Origin: Klebsiella sp. WP3-W18-ESBL-02
Lineage (GTDB): Bacteria; Pseudomonadota; Gammaproteobacteria; Enterobacterales; Enterobacteriaceae
Direction: 5' to 3'
Length of the DNA: 64,000 nt
Assembly (NCBI RefSeq): GCF_014168815.1
Contig: NZ_AP021974.1
Location: forward strand, 82,142 to 146,141
Position numbers and translations under genes: made by a program. Position 1 is the stretch's first letter; every line of letters begins with the position of its first letter. Positions 51,901 to 59,710 of this stretch are shown here, piece by piece. The notes below the pieces were generated by a model. The model was not told where the DNA came from and made no database searches. It saw nothing but the letters and a program-made list of their open reading frames with translations.

Positions 51901-52160
51901 TCGCCGTGTATCAGCGCCTGCATGGATACCCCTTTAGGCGCTGAAAACGTCAGGTCGTAGCCCAGACGCTCTTTTTTGGCATCACCCACGTGTCGCTGCA
52001 TATGCGTGAAGGTATCTATCTCTCCGACAAGCAGCTCTTTAAACCGGGCTGATTCAACGTCCCCGGATAAGCCGAGGGCTTCAGCTCCGGTTCCCTGCCA
52101 GGACGTGAATGATGAATCCTTACTGTAGTAATCATCCTTTGCATCAGAGTAGTAGCCCAC
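48969..52160 (-). CDS. traI: TraI relaxase-helicase (MOBF, IncN type), start codon lost
   Basis: Nicks oriT and unwinds the transferred strand. Domains in order: TrwC-type relaxase with the tyrosine cluster (GYYSDAKDDYYSKD) and the metal-binding HETSRALDPDLHTH, then a RecD-like helicase with GYAGTGKSYM (Walker A) and FIDEAG. 1063 residues from the GTG at 52160. The frame continues upstream through codons reading LDITTITRQNVTSV, the expected N-terminus, but the first codon has been replaced by the end of IS5 at 52203 and no ATG/TTG is available before the GTG. The promoter and the usual upstream genes are also gone. The protein is thus probably not made or lacks about 16 N-terminal residues. 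Confidence 0.9.
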   Translation of the reverse strand: MGYYSDAKDDYYSKDSSFTSWQGTGAEALGLSGDVESARFKELLVGEIDTFTHMQRHVGDAKKERLGYDLTFSAPKGVSMQALIHGDKTIIEAHEKAVAAAVREAEKLAQARTTRQGKSVTQNTNNLVVATFRHETSRALDPDLHTHAFVMNMTQREDGQWRALKNDELMRNKMHLGDVYKQELALELTKAGYELRYNSKNNTFDMAHFSDEQIRAFSRRSEQIEKGLAAMGLTRETADAQTKSRVSMATREKKTEHSREEIHQEWASRAKTLGIDFDNREWQGHGKPLEADIARNMAPDFTSPEVKADRAIQFAVKSLSERDASFERQKLIQIANKQVLGHATIADVEKAYLKAVQKGAIIEGEARYQSTLKVGASVMAETLTRKEWIDSLTNSGMRADKARFAVDDGIKNGRLKKTSHRVTTVEGIRLERSILTIESRGRGQMPRQLTAEIAGQLLAGKTLKKEQMRAVTEIVTSKDRFVAAHGYAGTGKSYMTMAAKELLESQGLKVTALAPYGTQKKALEDDGLPARTVAAFLKAKDKKLDEKSVVFIDEAGVIPARQMKQLMEVIEKHNARAVFLGDTSQTKAVEAGKPFEQLIKADMQTSYMKDIQRQKNEVLLEAVKYAAEGNAARALKNITGVNELKEEAPRLAQLADRYLSLSSEQQDATLIISGTNASRKTLNDYIRGNLGLAGTGETFTLLDRVDSTQAERRDSRYFSKGQIIIPEQDYKNGMKRGESYQVLDTGPGNKLTVESSSGEQIAFSPRTHTKLSVYQAVSAELAPGDKVMVTRNDKTLDVANGDRFTVKTVEGEKLTLEDKKGRTVELDKKQASYLSYAYATTVHKSQGLTCDRVLFNIDTKSLTTSKDVFYVGISRARHEVEIFTDDKKSLASSVSRDSPKTTAAEIDRFFGLEARFKDIGRDTSLETRSAEKGLPEATGESMAFNQKPDEHNMTTGTDYQPVSNAEDAFHLKQNPMDDSVGLRRHEAQQNDAELAHDYAAADDQQWSAQEYADYEHYAEASDYDFDSSIYDDYAMPQTSQAEQSHTGKEHTHEHEHEEGGHEI

Positions 52161-52202
52161 AACGCTAGTGACGTTCTGGCGGGTAATCGTGGTTATATCA
52201 AG

Positions 52203-53397
52203 GGAAGGTGCGAATAAGCGGGGAAATTCTTCTCGGCTGACTCAGCCATTTCATTTCTTCATGTTTGAGCCGATTTTTTCTCCCGTAAATGCCTTGAATC
52301 AGCCTATTTAGACCGTTTCTTCGCCATTTAAGGCGTTATTCCCAGTTTTTAGTGAGATCTCTCCCACTGACGTATCATTTGGTCCGCCCGAAACAGGTTG
52401 GCCAGCGTGAATAACATCGCCAGTTGGTTATCGTTTTTCAGCAACCCCTTGTATCTGGCTTTCACGAAGCCGAACTGTCGCTTGATGATGCGAAATGGGT
52501 GCTCCACCTTGGCCCGGATGCTGGCTTTCATGTATTCGATGTTGATGGCCGTTTTGTTCTTGCGTGGATGCTGTTTCAAGGTTCTTACCTTGCCGGGGCG
52601 CTCGGCGATCAGCCAGTCCACATCTACCTCGGCCAGCTCCTCGCGCTGTGGCGCCCCTTGGTAGCCGGCATCGGCTGAGACAAATTGCTCCTCTCCATGA
52701 AGCAGATTACCCAGCTGATTGAGGTCATGCTCGTTGGCCGCGGTGGTGACCAGGCTGTGGGTCAGGCCACTCTTGGCATCGACACCAATGTGGGCCTTCA
52801 TGCCAAAGTGCCACTGATTGCCTTTCTTGGTCTGATGCATCTCCGGATCGCGTTGCTGCTCTTTGTTCTTGGTCGAGCTGGGTGCCTCAATGATGGTGGC
52901 ATCGACCAAGGTGCCTTGAGTCATCATGACGCCTGCTTCGGCCAGCCAGCGATTGATGGTCTTGAACAATTGGCGGGCCAGTTGATGCTGCTCCAGCAGG
53001 TGGCGGAAATTCATGATGGTGGTGCGGTCAGGCAAGGCGCTATCCAGGGATAACCGGGCAAACAGACGCATGGAGGCGATTTCGTACAGAGCATCTTCCA
53101 TCGCGCCATCGCTCAGGTTGTACCAATGCTGCATGCAGTGAATGCGTAGCATGGTTTCCAGCGGATAAGGTCGCCGGCCATTACCAGCCTTGGGGTAAAA
53201 CGGCTCGATGACTTCCACCATGTTTTGCCATGGCAGAATCTGCTCCATGCGGGACAAGAAAATCTCTTTTCTGGTCTGACGGCGCTTACTGCTGAATTCA
53301 CTGTCGGCGAAGGTGAGTTGATGACTCATGATGAACCCTGTTCCATGGCTCCAGATGACAAACATGATCTCATATCAGGGACTTGTTCGCACCTTCC
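52203..53397 (-). mobile_element. IS5 (IS5/ISKpn26-type)
   Basis: 1195 bp with 16-bp ends GGAAGGTGCGAATAAG / CTTGTTCGCACCTTCC (one mismatch). Flanks (CAAG left, CTAT right) differ, so an adjacent deletion is likely. It separates traI from the yjdF-cyn region. Confidence 0.95.
52349..53329 (-). CDS. IS5 transposase
   Basis: A 326-residue DDE transposase of the IS5 family (MSHQLTFADSEFSSKRRQTR...). The DDE acids lie in LVDATIIEAP, VSADAGYQGAP and the KVEHPFRIIKRQFGF Glu. Intact. A longer frame (338 residues) starts upstream but the MSHQL start is standard. Confidence 0.96.
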   Translation of the reverse strand: MSHQLTFADSEFSSKRRQTRKEIFLSRMEQILPWQNMVEVIEPFYPKAGNGRRPYPLETMLRIHCMQHWYNLSDGAMEDALYEIASMRLFARLSLDSALPDRTTIMNFRHLLEQHQLARQLFKTINRWLAEAGVMMTQGTLVDATIIEAPSSTKNKEQQRDPEMHQTKKGNQWHFGMKAHIGVDAKSGLTHSLVTTAANEHDLNQLGNLLHGEEQFVSADAGYQGAPQREELAEVDVDWLIAERPGKVRTLKQHPRKNKTAINIEYMKASIRAKVEHPFRIIKRQFGFVKARYKGLLKNDNQLAMLFTLANLFRADQMIRQWERSH

Positions 53398-53534
53398 CTA
53401 TAAGCTGGATAAATTGCAAAATGATATCTGGCGCTGGAGCGACCTGAGAAGAACCATCCTGATTTGTAAGGTTGTTGCCTGATAAACGGTGTGCTGTATA
53501 ACGCAGAACCCGCCAATCAGGCGGGTTCGAGAAA

Positions 53535-54152
53535 TTACAGTAAGCGCATTAGCTGGCGCTGATGGTAACGACCAAGCAGCAATACCGTGGTTAATGCCCC
53601 GAGCAAGGCGCAGAACATGTCCGACTGCGTATCCCACGGATCGCCCTGAGTCCCCAGGAAATCATCTGCGCCCTGGCCCATCGCCAGCGCCGCCCACCAC
53701 TCGATCAATTCATAGGCTGCACTGATGGCCAAAGCGATACAGCAGACCAGAAAACCGACCATTTTACGCCCGCGCACGTAGCCGCTGCGCAGTAAAATTT
53801 CTCGCGCCGCCAGTGCCGGAACCAGCCCCTGGAAAAAGTGGCCCAGTTTGTCGTAAGGATTGCGGCTCAGGTTAAACATCTCCTGCACGTCGAAGCCGAT
53901 GGGCACTTTGGCGTAGGTGTACATGCCGCCGCCGATCAGAATAAGCGCGTGGAAAAAGATAAGCGTGTAAAGGAGGGGCGTCAGCGGGTAGCGACGATGC
54001 GTGGACAATAGCAGCGGCACAATGATAATGACCGGGGTGACCTCCATGAGCCAGGTCGTGCGGTCAGCGGTAAAGAGGCCGGTGTAAATCAGGGCAAGCA
54101 ACAGGATCAGCGCGCCGCCTTTGAGTGTCGATGAGAGTGCGGTTGATGTCAT
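53535..54152 (-). CDS. yjdF: YjdF-like DUF2238 membrane protein
   Basis: A 205-residue protein with five to six membrane helices and the conserved loop FNLSRNPYDKLGHFFQG and ELIEWWAAL, hallmarks of the DUF2238/YjdF family. Function unknown. It is a typical chromosomal enterobacterial gene, now next to cynR on the plasmid. A hairpin (AACCCGCC / GGCGGGTT at 53505-53528) follows it. Confidence 0.85.
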   Translation of the reverse strand: MTSTALSSTLKGGALILLLALIYTGLFTADRTTWLMEVTPVIIIVPLLLSTHRRYPLTPLLYTLIFFHALILIGGGMYTYAKVPIGFDVQEMFNLSRNPYDKLGHFFQGLVPALAAREILLRSGYVRGRKMVGFLVCCIALAISAAYELIEWWAALAMGQGADDFLGTQGDPWDTQSDMFCALLGALTTVLLLGRYHQRQLMRLL

Positions 54153-54211
54153 ACTCGTCTTCTGTCTCAGTCAAAAAAGCACTATCGCCTGCTGGCGTGC
54201 GAAATTCAATG

Positions 54212-55099
54212 TTACCGGGTGTACGTTTTCGTCACTTCCTGCGCCATTGCCGTAAATGCCTTCACGGCGGCCGTTCTCCACGCGCCTTTGCGTAGCATCA
54301 GCGCGGCGGTTCGTTCCAGCAACTGCGGCGTCAGTGAAACGGCTTTTAATCCCTCATTTTGCGCGGCGATTGGCGATGGAAGCAGGGTGGCGAGCGTTGT
54401 ACGACGCACCAGTTCCAGAATGGCATTGATAGAGTTTGCTTCTATTACTATCTGCGGATGCAGATCTCTTTGGCGGCAATAGCGATCAATTTGTTCGCGC
54501 GTCGCAAATTCCTCACTCAGTAAAATGAGTCGTTCATTATTAAGATGTGACAAGGCTACGCACTCCTGTTGCGCCAGAGGATGGCTTTCAGACACCATCA
54601 ACGCAAGGGATTCCTTCAGTAGCGGCAGTACGTCGATGTCTGCCGAATGAACATCATCAAATGCGATGCCGATGTCCAGTTCATCGTTGAGCAGCAGCTC
54701 TTCCATCTTTTTCTGCGACATCTCCTGTAACGCAAGGGTGATATTGGGATAGCGCGCATAAAACCTCGCCATTAGCGGCCCGATAAGCCACGAGGTAAAC
54801 GTGGGGGTAACGGCGACACGCAGTGAGCCACGGCTCAAATCCTCGACATCATGAATTGCCCGCTTTCCCTCTTCCAGCGATCTCAGCGCATTTTTCGCGT
54901 AACCCAACCAGGCTTCGCCAGCATCGGTGAGCTGAATATGGCGACCACTGCGATCGAACAGTTGCGCGCCAAGTGACTCTTCAAGCTGTCTGATTTGCTG
55001 AGAAAGCGCGGGCTGCGAAACGTGAAGCGCCGTGGCGGCACGGGTAAAGCCTCGATGCTCAGCGACTGCCAGAAAGTAGTGAATATGTCGTAACAGCAT
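54212..55099 (-). CDS. cynR: CynR, LysR-family activator of the cyn operon
   Basis: LysR-type regulator that activates cynTSX in response to cyanate and represses itself. N-terminal winged HTH (HIHYFLAVAEHRGFTRAATALHVSQPALSQQIRQLEESLG) and a C-terminal effector domain with EMSQKKMEELLLNDELDIGIAF. It is divergent from cynT with about 110 bp between, the usual arrangement. The start at 55099 (MLLRHIHYF) matches E. coli CynR best; upstream Met codons add up to eight residues. Confidence 0.92.
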   Translation of the reverse strand: MLLRHIHYFLAVAEHRGFTRAATALHVSQPALSQQIRQLEESLGAQLFDRSGRHIQLTDAGEAWLGYAKNALRSLEEGKRAIHDVEDLSRGSLRVAVTPTFTSWLIGPLMARFYARYPNITLALQEMSQKKMEELLLNDELDIGIAFDDVHSADIDVLPLLKESLALMVSESHPLAQQECVALSHLNNERLILLSEEFATREQIDRYCRQRDLHPQIVIEANSINAILELVRRTTLATLLPSPIAAQNEGLKAVSLTPQLLERTAALMLRKGAWRTAAVKAFTAMAQEVTKTYTR

Positions 55100-55208
55100 C
55101 ATCTTTCCCATAAGTTTTACCAATAGACTTGATTATAAATGAGTCTTTTATCTTATGGAACGTAGCGAGTAGCCTGTGTCCATTCCATAGTGAGACAGAG
55201 GAACAATC

Positions 55209-55868
55209 GTGAAAGAGATTATTGATGGCTTTTTGAAATTTCAGCGCAGCGTCTTTCCCGAACGCGCCGAGCTTTTCAGATCGCTGGCAAACCAGCAAAA
55301 CCCACGCGCGCTTTTTATATCGTGTTCAGATAGCCGCCTGGTGCCGGAGCTGGTGACGCAGCGTGAGCCTGGCGATCTGTTTGTCATCCGTAATGCGGGC
55401 AACATTGTTCCTTCTTATGGCCCGGAACCGGGAGGCGTTACCGCATCGGTGGAGTACGCCGTGTCGGTTTTGAAAGTAAATGACATTGTTATATGTGGTC
55501 ACTCTGACTGTGGCGCCATGACGGCCATCGCCGGATGCCATTGCCTGGACAGTATGCCCGCCGTCAGCCACTGGCTGCGCTATGCCGATTCAGCCCGCGT
55601 GGTGAATGAATCACGCACGCATATTTCATTGCAGGCGAAAACCGCATCAATGGTGCGTGAAAACGTTATCGCACAGCTGGCCAATATTCAGACCCACCCG
55701 TCAGTACGCCTGGCGCTGGAAGAGGGGCGGATGGCATTACACGGCTGGGTTTACGACATCGAACGTGGCGATATTGCCGCCTACAACGGTGCCAGCGGGC
55801 AGTTTGTCTCGCTTGCCGAAAATCCAAATACCTGCGCGATGCCGCTTCGCAGCCTCACCGCAGCTTAA
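55209..55868 (+). CDS. cynT: Beta-class carbonic anhydrase CynT
   Basis: Recycles CO2 to bicarbonate, the co-substrate of cyanase. 219 residues as in E. coli. Zinc ligands and the Asp-Arg dyad are visible: SCSDSR (Cys39) and GHSDCGAM (His98, Cys101). GTG start with AGAGGAAC upstream. First gene of the operon. Confidence 0.95.
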   Translation: MKEIIDGFLKFQRSVFPERAELFRSLANQQNPRALFISCSDSRLVPELVTQREPGDLFVIRNAGNIVPSYGPEPGGVTASVEYAVSVLKVNDIVICGHSDCGAMTAIAGCHCLDSMPAVSHWLRYADSARVVNESRTHISLQAKTASMVRENVIAQLANIQTHPSVRLALEEGRMALHGWVYDIERGDIAAYNGASGQFVSLAENPNTCAMPLRSLTAA

Positions 55869-55897
55869 TTTTTTCTCTCTATACAGGAGGTTCCATT

Positions 55898-56368
55898 ATG
55901 ATCCACGCACAAATTAACCGCGATATTCGCCTCTCTTTGGCTGACCAGATTCTGCTTATCAAAGCGAAAAAAGATCTGACCTTTGCGCAACTCACCGATG
56001 GTACGGGCTTATCTGAAGCTTTTGTTACCGCGGCCTTGCTGGGGCAGCATGCACTGCCGGCTGATGCGGCGCGTCTGGTTGGTGAAAAGCTCTCACTGGA
56101 TGAAGATGCGGTGCTGCTTCTGCAAATGATCCCACTGCGCGGCAGTATTGACGATCGCGTACCCACTGACCCGACCATTTATCGCTTCTATGAAATCCTG
56201 CAGGTGTATGGCTCTACGCTGAAGGTGCTGGTGCATGAGAAATTTGGCGACGGCATTATCAGCGCCATTAACTTCAAGCTGGATGTCAAAAAAGTGGCTG
56301 ACCCGGAAGGCGGTGAACGCGCGGTGATTACGCTTGATGGCAAATATCTGCCGACAAAACCTTTCTAA
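55898..56368 (+). CDS. cynS: Cyanase CynS
   Basis: Converts cyanate plus bicarbonate to ammonia and CO2 as a decamer. 156 residues, the exact family length. The catalytic Arg96, Glu99 and Ser122 are all present (YRFYEIL and GDGIISAINFKL). AGGAGG precedes the ATG, 30 bp after cynT. Intact. Confidence 0.97.
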   Translation: MIHAQINRDIRLSLADQILLIKAKKDLTFAQLTDGTGLSEAFVTAALLGQHALPADAARLVGEKLSLDEDAVLLLQMIPLRGSIDDRVPTDPTIYRFYEILQVYGSTLKVLVHEKFGDGIISAINFKLDVKKVADPEGGERAVITLDGKYLPTKPF

Positions 56369-56416
56369 ACCCGAGTAAAGCCTGGCGCGTTATCCGCGCC
56401 GGGCTCAAAGAACAAT

Positions 56417-56728
56417 ATGAATCAATCTCCTCGTACGGGTCTGATGCTCCTTGTGTTGGTGCTGATTGGCCTGAATATGCGTCCGCTACTCACGTCAATC
56501 GGGCCTTTACTCCCGCAATTACGTGCGGCCAGCGGCATGAGTTTTACTGTGGCTTCTCTTCTTACCGCATTACCGATGGTCGCGATGGGCGGACTGGCGC
56601 TGGCGGGAGGCTGGATCACTCGTCATATTCGCGAGCGTGATAGCGTGGCGGTCGGTCTGTTGATGATCATTATTGGGGCGCTAATGCGTGAGCTGGCGCC
56701 TCACAGCGTGGTGCTGCTGACTAAATAG
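56417..56728 (+). pseudogene. cynX: CynX MFS transporter, truncated
   Basis: The first ~103 of about 385 residues (MNQSPRTGLMLLVLVLIGLNMRPLL...). Cut by an IS630-family insertion at a TA dinucleotide (56726-56727). Beyond the IS the frame does not continue as CynX (YLVLACGFPRTRCM-stop), so the 3' part was already lost or replaced before the IS landed. Confidence 0.9.
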
Positions 56729-57872
56729 CTGCGCCTAATACCGCTACACTTTTGCCTGACCATGTTTTCCTCCGGGGAATGGGCTGGCGGTTTCCATAAA
56801 ATGGCGGACCTTTTTCAGTAACTGCCACATTGAGCGGCACTGATGATTACGGGTTATCGTGTCATGAAGTGCCTGCCATAGCCGTTCCACATGATTCACC
56901 CACGGCGAGTAAACCGGCTGGTAAATTACCCTGAACTTGGGATTTGCTTTCAACCAGCGCTGTGTTTCGCGGCTTTTATGGATAATGTAGTTATCAACGA
57001 TCAGCGTGATTGTTTTCGCCCGCCGGTAAGTGGCTTTCAGGTGCTTCAGCAGAGCGATAAACAGCGCTGAACTTTTGCTGTTGCCGCCCACGTAGCTGAC
57101 TTTACCCGTGCCACTGTGCAGTGCGCCGGCCAGATAGTATTTTTCGTTCTGCCCCGGCGTCACTACCCGTTTCTGCTGTCCGCGCAACTGCCAGTCCGCA
57201 CCGATTTTAGGATTAAGGTGAATATCCACTTCATCTTCATAAAATACCGGATGCTCTGCGTTGCATTCATCCAGCGCTTTGTGGATTACCGCCATCTTTT
57301 CATCTTTATGTGGGTCACGGATGCGCAGAGTTGGCGCGGCCCTGCGCCATACAAGCCCCGCAGATGGCAACCAGCGGCGAACGGTTCCTGCATGTAACTG
57401 GCAACCGGTTATCTCATTGATTTTTATTGCCAGTAATTCGGTGCTCCAGCGTGAACGTTGATAACCAAAATCGCCGGGAGAATGCTTTATCAGCTCACGT
57501 AACAGGGTGCAGATATGTTCAAAAGGCCAGCGTCGGGAGCGCCCTGCGGGTAAGGATTTCAGGCCTTCAATACCTGAGTGCGTAAACCAGTTAATCCAGC
57601 GACCAACGGATGAACGGGCACAACAGAGAGTTCTGGCAACATCGCTGACCCGTTCACCCCGATGAAGCATCAGCATGGCCGTGAGTCTGCGGGCATGATT
57701 TTTATCGCGCGTTTTATGAATAGCTTTCTGCATCAGGCGTCGTTCGCCACGGGGTATTGGTGCTATGATCGGCATCGCTCAGTCCGGTTGGTGGTTTTGG
57801 TTGGTTTGGCGAATGATCAGATCGCGCAATCCGGGCTGAGTTCCCTTTCAGTGATCTACTATTCCGCGCAGC
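56728..57872 (-). mobile_element. IS630-family element
   Basis: About 1145 bp. Ends GCTGCGCCTAATA and (complement of the right end) GCTGCGCGGAATA match at 11 of 13, with TA on both sides (56726-56727 and 57873-57874), the target habit of IS630. One transposase on the minus strand. Confidence 0.85.
56744..57775 (-). CDS. IS630-family transposase
   Basis: A 343-residue transposase. Two N-terminal HTH domains (RVSDVARTLCCARSSVGRWINWF; winged helix HSPGDFGYQRSRW) and a DDE domain with FYEDEVDIHL, LIVDNYIIHK and SPWVNHVERLW. Intact. Confidence 0.93.
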   Translation of the reverse strand: MPIIAPIPRGERRLMQKAIHKTRDKNHARRLTAMLMLHRGERVSDVARTLCCARSSVGRWINWFTHSGIEGLKSLPAGRSRRWPFEHICTLLRELIKHSPGDFGYQRSRWSTELLAIKINEITGCQLHAGTVRRWLPSAGLVWRRAAPTLRIRDPHKDEKMAVIHKALDECNAEHPVFYEDEVDIHLNPKIGADWQLRGQQKRVVTPGQNEKYYLAGALHSGTGKVSYVGGNSKSSALFIALLKHLKATYRRAKTITLIVDNYIIHKSRETQRWLKANPKFRVIYQPVYSPWVNHVERLWQALHDTITRNHQCRSMWQLLKKVRHFMETASPFPGGKHGQAKV

Positions 57873-58083
57873 TATTTAGTGTTGGCCTGCGGGTTCCCCC
57901 GCACCCGCTGTATGTAGTATCGGCAGCATCTGAGAAAACCACTACATGTAGTTATCAGCGCCACAACGGCGCGGGGACGAGTGCGGTTCGGAAAAATTGG
58001 GGTTTTACCGAATCCGGCAAAAGATTGCTTCCTATAACGTCCGCTTCTGGCACACAGCAGCCGTTAAGATGTAAGGCCTTACG

Positions 58084-58115
58084 CCAACTAAATCTAATGG
58101 GACAGATTTAGTTGG
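58084..58115. repeat. 12-bp perfect inverted repeat
   Basis: CCAACTAAATCT, 8 bp, AGATTTAGTTGG. It lies in 310 bp of unassigned DNA between the IS630 element and the tandem repeats; may be an operator or a terminator without T-run. Confidence 0.7.
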
Positions 58116-58185
58116 TGATGGTCAAGTAATCTGCAAACGGTCACCAAGTAAAATGCAAATGGGTAGTCAAGTCCGATGCAATTAC

Positions 58186-58703
58186 GCACCCGGCAAGGTG
58201 GGCCGATTCCCACACGACAGCAGCGCCCGGCAAGGTGGGCGGATTTCCACACGGCAGCGGCGCCCGGCAAGGTGGGCCTATTCCCACACGGCAGCGGCGC
58301 CCGGCAAGGAGGGCCGATTCCCACACAGCACCGGCGCGCGGCAAGGTGGGCCGATTCCCACACGACAGCAGCGCCCGGCAAGGTGGGCGGATTTCCACAC
58401 AGCACCGGCGCCCGGCAAGGTGGGCCGATTCCCACACGGCAGCGGCGCCCGGCAAGATGGGCGGATTTCCACACAGCACCGGCGCCCGGCAAGGTGGGCC
58501 GATTCCCACACGGCAGCGGCGCCCGGCAAGGTGGGCCGATTCCCACACGGCAGCGGCGCCCGGCAAGATGGGCGGATTCCCACACGGCAGCGGCGCCCGG
58601 CAAGATGGGCGGATTTCCACACGGCAGCGGCGCCCGGCAAGGTGGGCCGATTCCCACACAACAGCGGCGCCCGGCAAGATGGGCGGATTCCCATATCGAC
58701 ATG
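58186..58703. repeat. Fourteen 37-bp tandem repeats
   Basis: Consecutive 37-bp units beginning GCGCCCGGCAAGGTGGGC; the first starts at 58186 and the last (58667-58703) decays after 27 bp. Each unit contains an inverted repeat GTGGG-N6-CCCAC. Variation is limited to a few positions (GT/AT in AAGRTGGG, GCCG/GCGG, GGCAGCG/AGCACCG/GACAGCA). Because 37 is not a multiple of three, all six frames stay open and yield long spurious frames, so I call no gene here. Confidence 0.93.
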
Positions 58704-58890
58704 TATGTAGCTTGTGTTATCCGTGGATTGTGCAGCTCAGCGGGTCGCTTGTCGTATGGCGTAGTGTCCCCCGTAACCGGCCGCGTGCGGCCGCTAACGC
58801 GCAGTACGGCGCCGCGACCCGAAGGCGGGCCGCCGTTCCCGCGCGCAGGCGCGCGGCGCCCACTGCGCACCCCCGTGGGGGACGTACGGC
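58704..58890. other. GC-rich unassigned stretch before IS26 copy D
   Basis: Very GC-rich with dyads (CGCGCGCAGGCGCGCGGCG; GCACCCCCGTGGGGGACG). No gene recognised. It is cut by IS26 at 58891. Confidence 0.45.
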
Positions 58891-59710
58891 GGCACTGTTG
58901 CAAATAGTCGGTGGTGATAAACTTATCATCCCCTTTTGCTGATGGAGCTGCACATGAACCCATTCAAAGGCCGGCATTTTCAGCGTGACATCATTCTGTG
59001 GGCCGTACGCTGGTACTGCAAATACGGCATCAGTTACCGTGAGCTGCAGGAGATGCTGGCTGAACGCGGAGTGAATGTCGATCACTCCACGATTTACCGC
59101 TGGGTTCAGCGTTATGCGCCTGAAATGGAAAAACGGCTGCGCTGGTACTGGCGTAACCCTTCCGATCTTTGCCCGTGGCACATGGATGAAACCTACGTGA
59201 AGGTCAATGGCCGCTGGGCGTATCTGTACCGGGCCGTCGACAGCCGGGGCCGCACTGTCGATTTTTATCTCTCCTCCCGTCGTAACAGCAAAGCTGCATA
59301 CCGGTTTCTGGGTAAAATCCTCAACAACGTGAAGAAGTGGCAGATCCCGCGATTCATCAACACGGATAAAGCGCCCGCCTATGGTCGCGCGCTTGCTCTG
59401 CTCAAACGCGAAGGCCGGTGCCCGTCTGACGTTGAACACCGACAGATTAAGTACCGGAACAACGTGATTGAATGCGATCATGGCAAACTGAAACGGATAA
59501 TCGGCGCCACGCTGGGATTTAAATCCATGAAGACGGCTTACGCCACCATCAAAGGTATTGAGGTGATGCGTGCACTACGCAAAGGCCAGGCCTCAGCATT
59601 TTATTATGGTGATCCCCTGGGCGAAATGCGCCTGGTAAGCAGAGTTTTTGAAATGTAAGGCCTTTGAATAAGACAAAAGGCTGCCTCATCGCTAACTTTG
59701 CAACAGTGCC
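58891..59710 (+). mobile_element. IS26 copy D
   Basis: 820 bp, both ends intact; flanks CGTACGGC and CACCGTTG differ. It truncates the IS66-type transposase gene to its right. Confidence 0.97.
58954..59658 (+). CDS. tnp26: IS26 transposase (copy D)
   Basis: 234 residues, identical to copies A and B (Gly184). Confidence 0.97.
   Translation: MNPFKGRHFQRDIILWAVRWYCKYGISYRELQEMLAERGVNVDHSTIYRWVQRYAPEMEKRLRWYWRNPSDLCPWHMDETYVKVNGRWAYLYRAVDSRGRTVDFYLSSRRNSKAAYRFLGKILNNVKKWQIPRFINTDKAPAYGRALALLKREGRCPSDVEHRQIKYRNNVIECDHGKLKRIIGATLGFKSMKTAYATIKGIEVMRALRKGQASAFYYGDPLGEMRLVSRVFEM

Noticed and set aside
53505..53528. Strong intrinsic terminator after yjdF
   Set aside because: The stem is good (AACCCGCC/GGCGGGTT) but there is no T-run on the transcribed side, so I mention it only within the yjdF entry.
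58186..58703. CRISPR array
   Set aside because: The 37-bp units are contiguous and almost identical; there are no variable spacers and no cas genes nearby.
58094..58963. Long overlapping open frames on both strands (up to 289 codons) across the 37-bp repeats
   Set aside because: The repeat unit is not a multiple of three and lacks stops, so all frames stay open. The products are low-complexity echoes of the DNA repeat with no ribosome sites.
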